55,429 nucleotides of DNA. Source: an uncultured Neisseriaceae bacterium. GTDB taxonomy: Bacteria > Pseudomonadota > Gammaproteobacteria > Burkholderiales > Neisseriaceae. Position numbers and translations under genes: made by a program. The notes under the pieces are model-generated. The model saw only the letters and a list, made by a program, of their open reading frames with translations. It searched no databases and had not been told where the DNA came from. Below, one piece after another: positions 1 through 7,317 of the stretch (within the stretch, counting starts at the first letter, position 1; the number at the start of each line of letters is the position of its first letter). The DNA lies in NCBI GenBank assembly GCA_946481965.1, contig CAMLPN010000007.1:1-55429 (forward strand), written 5' to 3'.

Positions 1-518
1 TTAGCAATTTTTTTATAGATATAGCCAAAGCCGCTTAATGATCCATAACCATTATTGAAAGCGACATCTATTATTTTTTTACCGGTTTTCAATTCTTGAT
101 ATGCCTGATTAATTCGGTACATTCTCTGATATGCCTGGAAAGTAATTCCATAATTTTTTTTAAACCAGCGGCGAACAATTTCCGGACTGATTTCATGTGC
201 TCTTAATACGGAATCAGAAATTTTTGTCTTCGGATTCTGAGTAATCATTTTTATGGCATTAATAATTTGTTCGGGTGCCTCATTGGCATTTTCAGTCGGT
301 CGGCAAATTTTACATGGGCGGTAACCTGCATTCAGAGCTTCTTTGACTGTATAAAAAAATTCTGTGTTTTCTAATTTAGGCTTTTTTGCTCTGCATGTTG
401 CGATACAAAATATTGAGGTGGTTTTCACACCTGCATAAAAAATACCAACATAACTTTGATCTTTTGTGAGTAAGGCCTGATAGTATTTTTTGATTTCATT
501 TATCTCTGTAACTGGCAT
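1..518 (-). CDS. Ada-type methylphosphotriester sensor / AraC-family regulator (partial, C-terminus off the left edge)
   Basis: The reading frame starts with ATG at 518 and is still open at base 1, so about 172 residues are visible. Cys38, Cys42, Cys69 and Cys72 (contexts IFCIATCR and PCKICRP) are the four zinc cysteines of the Ada N-terminal domain, at the same positions as in E. coli Ada. In that family Cys38 accepts a methyl group from DNA phosphotriesters. An AraC-type helix-turn-helix domain follows (about residues 83-172, including RRWFKKNYGITFQAYQRMYR). By family, methylation of the sensor cysteine turns the protein into an activator of alkylation-repair genes. Whether an O6-methylguanine methyltransferase domain follows, as in E. 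coli Ada, or not, as in Bacillus AdaA, cannot be seen. GGAAAG lies rather far upstream of the start. Domain identity is firm. Confidence 0.85.
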   Translation of the reverse strand, partial: MPVTEINEIKKYYQALLTKDQSYVGIFYAGVKTTSIFCIATCRAKKPKLENTEFFYTVKEALNAGYRPCKICRPTENANEAPEQIINAIKMITQNPKTKISDSVLRAHEISPEIVRRWFKKNYGITFQAYQRMYRINQAYQELKTGKKIIDVAFNNGYGSLSGFGYIYKKIA

Positions 519-869
519 TTAAAATATACTTTCCTGTATTTTGTGAACACTGTAAACCAATTCATCTGCCTGCAATGGTGTAGTTAAATTACTTTTTTGC
601 ATAATTTCATTAGGCTTATTTAAAGTTAAAAGATTATGTAATTAGGTTCTGGAATGAGCATAGCTAAATTTGCTCCAATGTAGTTTCTGTTGATGTAGCA
701 GTAAATAAAAAGATATTAAAAATTAATGCTGACAATAACAACCGAAAAATGGATAACTATTTTTATAATTTGAATTATTGGATTGTATGATTTAGTCTCT
801 TGCTATTTTAGAATAACAATATTGTAAAAATAGTTCTGTCACTATTCCCTAAATTGATCAAGGGATTTG
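519..869. other. AT-rich intergenic stretch, nothing recognised
   Basis: The roughly 350 bp between the ada-like gene and the IS3 remnant presumably contain the ada-like promoter on the minus strand. I see no convincing ORF, hairpin with T-run or operator. Short frames on both strands are interrupted by stops. Confidence 0.4.
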
Positions 870-1317
870 ATGCGTGACAGTTCTGAAAACCATCGTCGAT
901 TTAGAACCCTTAATATTATTGGTGACTTTAATTGTGAGGTATTAGACACTGATATAACGGTCAGTTGATCGGCAGATAGAATTACCCGTTATTCAGATAA
1001 ACTAGCTCAATATCACGTTTAACCATTTAAAAATAGAAGTTGATAATGGAGCGGAATTTACCGTCAACAGATTCGCAAGCTGGGTAAAATCACATGGAAT
1101 AAGCATAGATTATATTCAACATAGCAATCCTTATTAAAACGGCTATATAGAACAATTTAACCGAACATATCGAACGGCGGTATAGACTTGTATAGATTTA
1201 AAAAATCTGCAATAAGTAAGAAAAATAACGGGAGATTGGTTAGAAATATATAACTCAGAAAGACCGTACGAAGCATTAAATGATTTGATACCAATTGAAT
1301 ATAAAAACATGAAATAA
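870..1317 (+). pseudogene. Decayed IS3-family transposase (OrfB, DDE integrase core)
   Basis: Pieces of an IS3-family OrfB can be read across several frames: FRTLNIIGDFNCE (around the first catalytic Asp), VDNGAEF (second Asp, near 1040), YIEQFNRTYR (catalytic Glu, near 1150), and a C-terminus with NSERPYEALNDLIPIEY. At least four in-frame stops and one or more frameshifts interrupt it, so it is dead. It resembles the IS407/IS3 subgroup in the D-D-E spacing and the RP-x-xAL C-terminus. OrfA is not recognisable upstream. The 3' end of the same element recurs twice near 40.6 and 42.1 kb. Confidence 0.85.
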
Positions 1318-1340
1318 ATGACATAATTTTCTACATAGCT

Positions 1341-1366
1341 TGTGTACTTACAGTGGAATATTTACA
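1341..1366 (+). repeat. Right terminal sequence of the IS3-type element (copy 1)
   Basis: This 26-bp segment lies just after the transposase remnant stop and contains TGTGTACTTACAGTGGAAT followed by ATTTACA. Near-identical sequence follows two other remnants, at about 40691 and 42072, so it is probably the terminal inverted repeat of the element. Confidence 0.6.
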
Positions 1367-1497
1367 CCTAATTAATTAAATATATTATGATATTTGAAAA
1401 CAATCGAGAAAAATAAATATGATTATTATAAGTGGATATACTAGCCGATTTCTATATGCTTTAAATATATAAAATACTGAACAATAACTCTTTAAAT

Positions 1498-2397
1498 TTA
1501 CGTTTCATTTTTAAGCCTTAATAATTGTGCATGCTTGCACTGTAAGGCATCTTGCAAAAATTTTGCCACAATACGTATTCTTGAAAGCTTACTGATATCA
1601 TAGTGGATAGTCAGCCAGATGTTTTGAGTAAAAATCACTTCAGGTGGTACAACACAAACAAGATTTGGAGTTAAATCTGCCATAAAACACGGTAGAATGG
1701 CTAATCCAGCACCACCAGTACAGGCAGCAAGCTGACTTTGTAGTGAGGTTGTCCGAACGATTATTTTAGCTTGTGGCAGTTGCTTATTTAACCATGTACA
1801 GGCTTGTAAGTACCCAAATCTCTCATCCCAACTTATTACAAAATGACCTTTTCCTTTTAGTTTATAATCAAAAGGATATTGCATGAGGTATTCAGTTGAG
1901 GCATAAATCGCAGTTGCCATCTGAGCCACTCGGCTGATAACAAAATTTCCTGTTTCTGGTCTAACCAATCTCAGAGAAATATCAGCCTCTCTCCGAGTCA
2001 AATTTGTAAGATTCACATCTGTAACAAATTCTAGGGATATTGAGGGATATTTTTGAATAAATTGTGATATTTCAGGAAGAATGAGATAAGTTGCGAAATT
2101 TTCCGGTAGCGCAACTCTAACAGTCCCGGTAAGCCTTTCAGCAGCATCTGAAGATTTTTGGGTTATGTTAAAAAGTGTGCTTTCTGCTTGTTCTGCATCA
2201 GCAAGAATCTCCAATCCAATATCGCTCAATACATAACCAGTTTGGCTACGTAGAAATAATTTAGCATCCAGTCGAAATTCAAGATCGTCTATGTGTCGAC
2301 TGACTGAAGAGGCGGACATATTCAGATCAATACCAGCAGCAGTTAAACTTCCTTTGCGTGCTACGGCTAAAAAAATACGGATATCATCCCAATTCAT
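1498..2397 (-). CDS. LysR-family transcriptional regulator
   Basis: This 299-residue protein is the normal LysR length. The N-terminal winged helix-turn-helix reads MNWDDIRIFLAVARKGSLTA with ASSVSRHIDDLE as recognition helix. A periplasmic-binding-protein-like effector domain follows (about 90-290). I chose the ATG at 2397 because the protein then begins like other LysR members; a start 17 codons upstream is possible, and neither has a strong ribosome binding site. It is divergent from the decarboxylase-hydrolase gene at 2517, the usual arrangement for a LysR regulator and its target, so it probably controls that gene. The effector is unknown; an aromatic-pathway intermediate is a guess from the neighbour. 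Confidence 0.88.
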   Translation of the reverse strand: MNWDDIRIFLAVARKGSLTAAGIDLNMSASSVSRHIDDLEFRLDAKLFLRSQTGYVLSDIGLEILADAEQAESTLFNITQKSSDAAERLTGTVRVALPENFATYLILPEISQFIQKYPSISLEFVTDVNLTNLTRREADISLRLVRPETGNFVISRVAQMATAIYASTEYLMQYPFDYKLKGKGHFVISWDERFGYLQACTWLNKQLPQAKIIVRTTSLQSQLAACTGGAGLAILPCFMADLTPNLVCVVPPEVIFTQNIWLTIHYDISKLSRIRIVAKFLQDALQCKHAQLLRLKNET

Positions 2398-2516
2398 AAG
2401 TTTTCCAAATTTAGAAAATAAGATTCTATTATTGTCTGTATACAGCACTATATTTGGAAATTAAACTGATTGCAATAACTCACTTATGGCAATAATTCAA
2501 TAATAAAGGATGAAAA
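2398..2516. promoter_or_regulatory. Divergent promoter region between LysR gene and CMD-hydrolase gene
   Basis: This 119-bp region between divergent start codons must hold both promoters and the LysR binding site. GCAATAA occurs twice, 19 bp apart (near 2471 and 2490), a possible operator element. The rightward gene has a good ribosome binding site (AAAGGATG) before its ATG. No clear T-N11-A palindrome could be assigned by eye. Confidence 0.45.
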
Positions 2517-3674
2517 ATGCAACGTAATACGATTGGTTGGAAAGAACTTAAGGCTATTAATGGTGAACAAGCAATAACAATTGAAAGTAATATTCGTGAA
2601 ACATCTCAGCCTCTTGCTGATGCTTTAACGGGTTTTGCATTTGGTGAAATTTTTTCAAGGGCTGAATTGGGGAGACATGAACGAGAGTTGATCACCATTG
2701 GAATGTTAGCAGCATTGGGTGGAGCAGAACCACAACTTCGTGTTCATCTTAATGCCGCATTGAATGTAGGTGTCGATCCAGATGAGTTGATCGCTCTGGC
2801 AGAGCATATTACTCTTTATGCTGGATTTCCTCGTTCACTTAATTTGCTAAAAGAAACGAAGCAGATATTAAAAAATCGTGGATTATCCTTGCCTTTTTAT
2901 ACAACGCGGCAACCAATGGGGGATCATGAAACGCTCGTTACGGATACTGGTGGCGATCGGCCCGTTATTGTACTTGTTCATGCTTTAGGGCTTGATCGTC
3001 GAATGTGGCGTGATGTTATCCCATATCTTGTTCAAGATTACCGTATCATCAGCTACGATCTACGCGGACACGGGCATGCAGCCTCTAGTCTGAATATGAC
3101 AAATCTACAGGTATTTGCTGATGATTTCATTACACTGCTTGATTCGCTTCAATTAGATAAAGTACATTTCGCAGGTCTTTCTTTTGGAGGTTCGATTGGG
3201 CAATATGTAGCTTTACAACATCCTGAACGTCTAAAAAGCCTGACAATAATTGCCAGTACAGCTTGGAAGAATGAAGCTTTTGAACAAAGAGCAATCTCAG
3301 CAGAAGTAGAGGGCATGACTAGCCAGCTTAAAACGACATTAAGCCGATGGTTTTCTACAACTGCATTGGCAGAAAACGGATGGGCTGTACGCTATGCACG
3401 AGAAAAAATAAAACGTGCATTTGTTTCTGATTGGGCTGCGAGCTGGCGTGCATTGGCTGCAATAGATACTGCGCAATATTTGGCAAATATTCAGACGCCG
3501 ACGCATATCATCGCTGGTGCCAATGATCTCTCAACACCCCCTTCATTAATGGAAGGTTTCAAAGTGATTGCAAAATCTACATTTGATGTGATTAGCGAAG
3601 GACCGCATATGTTGAGTCTTGAGAAGCCAGAGGCGTTGGGGCAGCTTATATTGAAACGACTAGCAGAAGAATAG
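2517..3674 (+). CDS. Carboxymuconolactone decarboxylase-like domain fused to alpha/beta hydrolase (3-oxoadipate enol-lactonase-like)
   Basis: The 385 residues hold two domains. Residues about 25-120 are a carboxymuconolactone-decarboxylase (CMD) domain with His77 and His97. It lacks the AhpD CxxC pair, so it is not a peroxidase reductase. Residues about 148-385 are an alpha/beta hydrolase with nucleophile elbow GLSFGGS (Ser222), Asp337 (AGANDLS) and His364 (EGPHML), all three catalytic positions intact. Each half resembles a consecutive step of the protocatechuate branch of the beta-ketoadipate pathway (PcaC, PcaD). In actinobacterial PcaL fusions the hydrolase is first; here the order is reversed. 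No other pca genes are nearby, so the substrate may differ. The gene is divergent from a LysR regulator. Confidence 0.8.
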   Translation: MQRNTIGWKELKAINGEQAITIESNIRETSQPLADALTGFAFGEIFSRAELGRHERELITIGMLAALGGAEPQLRVHLNAALNVGVDPDELIALAEHITLYAGFPRSLNLLKETKQILKNRGLSLPFYTTRQPMGDHETLVTDTGGDRPVIVLVHALGLDRRMWRDVIPYLVQDYRIISYDLRGHGHAASSLNMTNLQVFADDFITLLDSLQLDKVHFAGLSFGGSIGQYVALQHPERLKSLTIIASTAWKNEAFEQRAISAEVEGMTSQLKTTLSRWFSTTALAENGWAVRYAREKIKRAFVSDWAASWRALAAIDTAQYLANIQTPTHIIAGANDLSTPPSLMEGFKVIAKSTFDVISEGPHMLSLEKPEALGQLILKRLAEE

Positions 3675-3949
3675 GATCTGGTTTTCAAAAATAGTAATCA
3701 TAAAGGAGGCCAAACTCTAATGGTTGGCAAATCCATTTTAGATAAAATTTAAATTTGATTGGAATTGGCAATGTTAGAGTGACAGCCTTTACTAAATATG
3801 GAAAAAATTAAACAAAAAGTTGCTATCAATGTTCATTCAACATTGAGAACTTTGTCTTCAATATAACTATTCGATTTAAATAATGATCAATGATTTTGTA
3901 ATCATTAGAAAAGGAAACGAGGTTTGAATCTAATTTTATAATCCATTCT
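3675..3949. other. Intergenic stretch with orphan ribosome-binding-site-like motif
   Basis: A strong AAAGGAGG near 3703 precedes an ATG at 3720 that opens only ten codons before a stop. It may be the beginning of a deleted gene. The rest is AT-rich and has no supported feature. Confidence 0.3.
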
Positions 3950-4120
3950 CATTATGTGCATGTATTGCAGATACATCAGACCTGTCATCAGGCGAGTCGG
4001 TAACTCAGCCTCACCTAACGTAGCAAATAGATGATCCAGTTCACGATCTCAATCGATTACCTTCGCCAAACGTACCAATGATGGGTCGAGCTGACGATAT
4101 CCTTCAATCGGGGTCTGAAA
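3950..4120 (-). pseudogene. N-terminal fragment of an IS5-type transposase (DUF772-like)
   Basis: Reading the minus strand from about 4115 gives PIEGYRQLDPSLVRLAKVID, a stop, DRELDHLFATLGEAELPTRL, then MTGLMYLQYM. This matches the N-terminal region of IS5-superfamily transposases, whose hallmark is LVxLAxxIDWdrf followed by GlPTRLMvGLhYLK. The frame has an internal stop and no downstream catalytic domain, so this is a truncated relic. Confidence 0.65.
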
Positions 4121-4214
4121 TCTTTTTTTTCGGATTCATAAATCAAAGATTCTGCAACGTTTTGGACTCTAGAGGGCAAAAAAAACGGTTCTGGATGTTT
4201 GTAGGTTGTCATAA

Positions 4215-4749
4215 ATCATCGTAAATCATAGACTTACTAACTTTCAGGATCGGCTATCTGGATGTAGTGCAATAATGGTCGGTATTAGCCTGGTACAGCT
4301 ATGTTTTGGGTAAATGATTTAGCTATAGATGCGTGGTAATATAAAACTCATCATGGTATGCGTGGTGGAGGCTTCGAGTACTCTAATACCGCAATTGAAA
4401 CTGCCTTGATGATGGAAGGGTCCTTCTCTATGCCGTTACCTGCACTACAAGGCTTTTTCGAGTTGGCTTTCAAGCCAATGGATGTGACACTAGCATCATC
4501 TGTCTAATATCAGTAAACATTCCAAGACAATTTACGCCAAATATAGCCATAGATAGAGAGGGCTATTCGCTATTTTGTTATTGACTCGACAAATCTTAAA
4601 GTCTTTGATAAATGTAAAGTAAAAAAGTAGAACATGGCGCACACCACATTTAGCTATTGATGTGGATACTTACTAAGCTATTAGTATGGAAGTCAGCTTT
4701 GTCAATGTTGGCGATAATGAAGTACAAAGTCTTGTTGGAGCAAATCATA
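4215..4749 (+). pseudogene. Decayed IS5-family (IS903-like) transposase
   Basis: Fragments in shifting frames read MFWVNDLAIDAW, GGGFEYSNTAIETALMMEG, SMPLPALQGFFELAFKPMD, a segment like VNIP, then TWRTPHLAIDVDTY and ISMEVSFVNVGDNEVQSLV. In order they match IS5/IS903-type transposases: GRGGQxxYSDtAIEtcLtlk, lPLRqteGF, WRKiHLgiDxxT, then the GDaxvLpdLL segment. Several stops and frameshifts are present. The relic runs straight into the start of the GNAT gene. Confidence 0.75.
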
Positions 4750-5250
4750 ATGAAAATAGAAAACACGTTGGGTAATGTTGCATCTAAAGTTGAAGTAAAA
4801 CCATACTCACCACTCTATGCTAATGAAATATGCGATTTGTTTCATTCGACTATTCATGCTATTGATACCGATATTTATAGCAAAGCAGAGCAAGAAGCAT
4901 GGTGCCCAACACCACCAGATTATCAGATGTGGTTAAAACGTTTAGATAACACTCAGCCTTGGATGGCTATCTTTGGCTCACGCCTTGCGGGGTTTATTGA
5001 ACTTAAAGATGATGGTTACATAGACTGTTTTTACGTCCATCCTGACTTCCAAAAGCGCGGCGTAGCTAGAAAACTCTATGACCATGTGCTTGGCTTGGCC
5101 CACCAGAAAAATTTTTCACAATTAACTGTAGATGCTTCAAAAGTGGCCATGCCAATTTTCAAAAAATGGGGTTTTAAAATAAAGCGGACTAACAGAATAT
5201 CCAGAAAAAATCAGGTACTGATAAATTACCATATGTATAAACCACTTTGA
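4750..5250 (+). CDS. GNAT-family N-acetyltransferase (YafP-like)
   Basis: This 166-residue protein has a GNAT fold: a beta-strand ending VHP and the acetyl-CoA loop (DFQKRGVARKLYDHVL, an R/Q-x-x-G-x-A/G loop) around residues 98-120. A C-terminal GFKIKRTNRISR resembles the YafP group. The substrate is unknown. The frame is open further upstream, but that part translates decayed transposase, so I set the start at the ATG at 4750. There is no convincing ribosome binding site, and transcription may be compromised by, or read out of, the IS remnant immediately upstream. Confidence 0.75.
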   Translation: MKIENTLGNVASKVEVKPYSPLYANEICDLFHSTIHAIDTDIYSKAEQEAWCPTPPDYQMWLKRLDNTQPWMAIFGSRLAGFIELKDDGYIDCFYVHPDFQKRGVARKLYDHVLGLAHQKNFSQLTVDASKVAMPIFKKWGFKIKRTNRISRKNQVLINYHMYKPL

Positions 5251-5784
5251 TTTTTATTAAAAACTTTTAAATAATGGTTCAGGTATTTTCTGTCCAAAAT
5301 TACATTTCTAACATTCTGGATTTTTTTGCTACTTAATAGATTCTCTAAGAACTTAACTGATTTGATTAGCATCGCAGCAATTAATTTTAATTCTCAGTCA
5401 ATTATATTATGAAAATTAGCTATTTCATGATTGTGTAATTTATTTCGTCTTGTTATAAGAACAAAACCTTGCATGAAAATGAAATAATTTTTTATCTATT
5501 AAAACATAAATTACAACATAATATTTTTTTATTTGAATGTTGTCATAACAGTTACTATTAATATCATTCTAATGTTTTTAAAACTTTGTCAATCGGTTTT
5601 ATTCTGGTTTTATATATAATATAATCATAGTTTTAGTAGTCAATATTTCTGAATTTTTCTGTCTCTTTAGGTGTGATCTATTTCATTAATTTATTTTAGT
5701 GAATAATGGAAAATCTCCTCATATCTTTTGGTTTTAAGTGTTTACATCGATTATTTATCATTACTAAATATTAATTAGCTTGTT
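5251..5784. other. AT-rich intergenic region upstream of mutY, nothing recognised
   Basis: About 530 bp with no open frame of useful length and no obvious hairpin with a T-run. The mutY promoter is presumably here. Strong A+T bias prevents confident -10/-35 assignment. Confidence 0.4.
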
Positions 5785-6861
5785 ATGAAAGAGGATATAA
5801 CGATCAGGAAACAGTTTGCCTCACGACTGATCAAATGGCAAAAGCAATATGGTCGGCATGGTTTGCCGTGGCAAGGCCGTGAACCTTATCTGGTATGGCT
5901 CTCGGAAATTATGTTGCAGCAAACACAGGTGCGTACTGTATTAGATTATTATCCTCGGTTTGTGGCGAGCTTTCCCACTGTTCATGCTTTGGCAGCTGCA
6001 CATGAAGATCAGGTGTTGGGCTTATGGCAAGGGCTGGGCTATTACAGTCGTGCACGCAATTTGCATAAGGCAGCTAAACAAATAGTTACCGAATTTGCTG
6101 GCCAATTCCCCAGTACGCGTATTCAGTTACAAACGCTATGCGGGGTAGGGCGCAGTACCGCTGCGGCTATTGCCGCGTTTTGCTTTAATGAACGGGAAAC
6201 TATTCTGGATGGTAATGTTAAACGTGTTTTATGTCGCTTACTGGCCTTAGATGGGGATTTAAACAATAAATTTTTTGAACAACAGCTTTGGCATGCAGCG
6301 GAATCTTTGTTACCTGAAAAAACAGAAGATATACCAACGTATATTCAGGGTTTAATGGATCTGGGGGCAATGATATGTAAGCGCAGCAAACCTATATGCA
6401 CTGCCTGTCCTATGAGCGATATTTGTCTGGCTAAAGCTGATAATCTTGTTAGTCAATTGCCACGCAAAAAAAAGGCTGTTGCGGTAAAAGATATCTCTCT
6501 TTACTGGTTGGTATTACGAAATCGACAAAATGGTGCATTGCTACTTCATAAAAGACCTGCTAAAGGTATTTGGGGTGGTTTATGGTGTGTTCCCTGTCTG
6601 GATAGTCTGGCCGCTTTAGATAATCTGGTAGCTGAATTAGACCTGACTTGCGATGATTTACATGAAGGTATTGAAATTAGTCATCGTCTTACCCATCGGC
6701 AATTACATATTGTGCCATTTACTGCCCAAACATCTTTCAAAGCCAATTTAGAAGCGATTTTACCGAATGCTGAATGGGTTTTACCTCAAAATTTGTCGGA
6801 TTATGGCATACCAAAACCTCTTAAAAATTATCTCGATCAGGTTACGAATAGCCTGTTTTAA
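5785..6861 (+). CDS. mutY: Adenine DNA glycosylase MutY
   Basis: MutY removes adenine mispaired with 8-oxoguanine. All key elements are visible in the 358 residues: catalytic Glu41 in WLSEIMLQQTQV, a helix-hairpin-helix around 116-130 (LQTLCGVGRSTAAAI), catalytic Asp142 in LDGNVKR, and the [4Fe-4S] cluster cysteines 198, 205, 208 and 214 with C-x6-C-x2-C-x5-C spacing. The C-terminal third (about 228-350) is the nudix-like domain that recognises 8-oxoguanine. Length is normal for the family. The gene stands alone between long intergenic regions. No Shine-Dalgarno is obvious before the ATG. Confidence 0.95.
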   Translation: MKEDITIRKQFASRLIKWQKQYGRHGLPWQGREPYLVWLSEIMLQQTQVRTVLDYYPRFVASFPTVHALAAAHEDQVLGLWQGLGYYSRARNLHKAAKQIVTEFAGQFPSTRIQLQTLCGVGRSTAAAIAAFCFNERETILDGNVKRVLCRLLALDGDLNNKFFEQQLWHAAESLLPEKTEDIPTYIQGLMDLGAMICKRSKPICTACPMSDICLAKADNLVSQLPRKKKAVAVKDISLYWLVLRNRQNGALLLHKRPAKGIWGGLWCVPCLDSLAALDNLVAELDLTCDDLHEGIEISHRLTHRQLHIVPFTAQTSFKANLEAILPNAEWVLPQNLSDYGIPKPLKNYLDQVTNSLF

Positions 6862-7041
6862 TAGTTTTGTTTTCCAATGACGCTCAATATATTTTAGTTT
6901 GCTGCGTTTTCTGTTTTTAGTGAGTTTATTTGCTTCACTGTCTATTTTATTTTAATTTTTTTTTCATTTGTGCAGATTAGTTGTCTATATTGAGCAGCTT
7001 GTGAATTATATTGTTTTTTGGTTGCTATAACGTAAATTTAT

Positions 7042-7070
7042 TTGACGTTATTACCGTAACCACGTATAAA
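7042..7070 (+). promoter_or_regulatory. Sigma70-type promoter for mgtA leader
   Basis: TTGACG at 7042-7047 is followed by a 17-bp spacer and TATAAA at 7065-7070, a close match to the sigma70 consensus. Transcription from about 7077 would give a leader of roughly 240 nt before the mgtA start, similar in scale to the enterobacterial mgtA leader. Confidence 0.6.
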
Positions 7071-7144
7071 CGCTATCTTGCTGAACTGTTGCTGTCTTTT
7101 TGGCTGTATGGCAGACAGTAATACTATTTCAGTATTTATTGGCG

Positions 7145-7167
7145 AACTTAATGCCAGGCATTAAGTT
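7145..7167. promoter_or_regulatory. 23-bp perfect palindrome in the mgtA leader
   Basis: Two 11-nt arms (AACTTAATGCC and GGCATTAAGTT) flank a single A at 7156. As DNA it could be a dimeric operator; as RNA it could fold into a hairpin with the central bases unpaired. A smaller hairpin precedes it (AATACT 7120-7125, AGTATT 7131-7136). It sits about 75 nt downstream of the predicted start site and just before the leader ORF. Confidence 0.6.
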
Positions 7168-7194
7168 TCTGATTATTTAACTGGGAATAAAACA

Positions 7195-7257
7195 ATGGAA
7201 GAAGATTCGAGTCGACCGTTTATTTTATTGATACATCAACTGCAACTAGGCCGTTGA
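7195..7257 (+). CDS. Putative 20-residue leader peptide of mgtA (MgtL-like in position)
   Basis: The ORF has ATG at 7195, a good ribosome binding site (GGGA, 7 nt upstream) and a TGA at 7255. The peptide starts MEEDSSRP and ends LQLGR. Enterobacterial MgtL is a 17-residue leader starting MEPDPTP; its acidic and proline-rich start destabilises ribosomes at low Mg2+. The acidic EED and the proline here are similar in character but not in sequence. The stop codon overlaps the 5' arm of a hairpin ending just before the mgtA ribosome binding site, so ribosome behaviour on this ORF could control folding downstream. The regulatory role is inferred. Confidence 0.5.
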   Translation: MEEDSSRPFILLIHQLQLGR

Positions 7258-7296
7258 TGTTTCCTGGTTAACAGTATCTGCCGATCGGGAAACATC
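7256..7296 (+). promoter_or_regulatory. Leader hairpin between leader ORF stop and mgtA ribosome binding site
   Basis: GATGTTTCC at 7256-7264 is perfectly complementary to GGAAACATC at 7288-7296 (9 bp plus a possible U-G pair). The 5' arm begins inside the TGA of the leader ORF and the 3' arm ends 9 nt before the GAGG of mgtA. There is no T-run, so it is not a classical terminator. It fits translational control or a Rho/pausing-type attenuator. Confidence 0.55.
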
Positions 7297-7317
7297 ATGG
7301 TCGGTGAGGTACTGTTT

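Noticed and set aside
3703-3752. AAAGGAGG followed by a 10-codon ORF
   Set aside because: A perfect ribosome binding site, but the peptide is too short and the context too decayed to call a gene; there is no downstream gene to attenuate.
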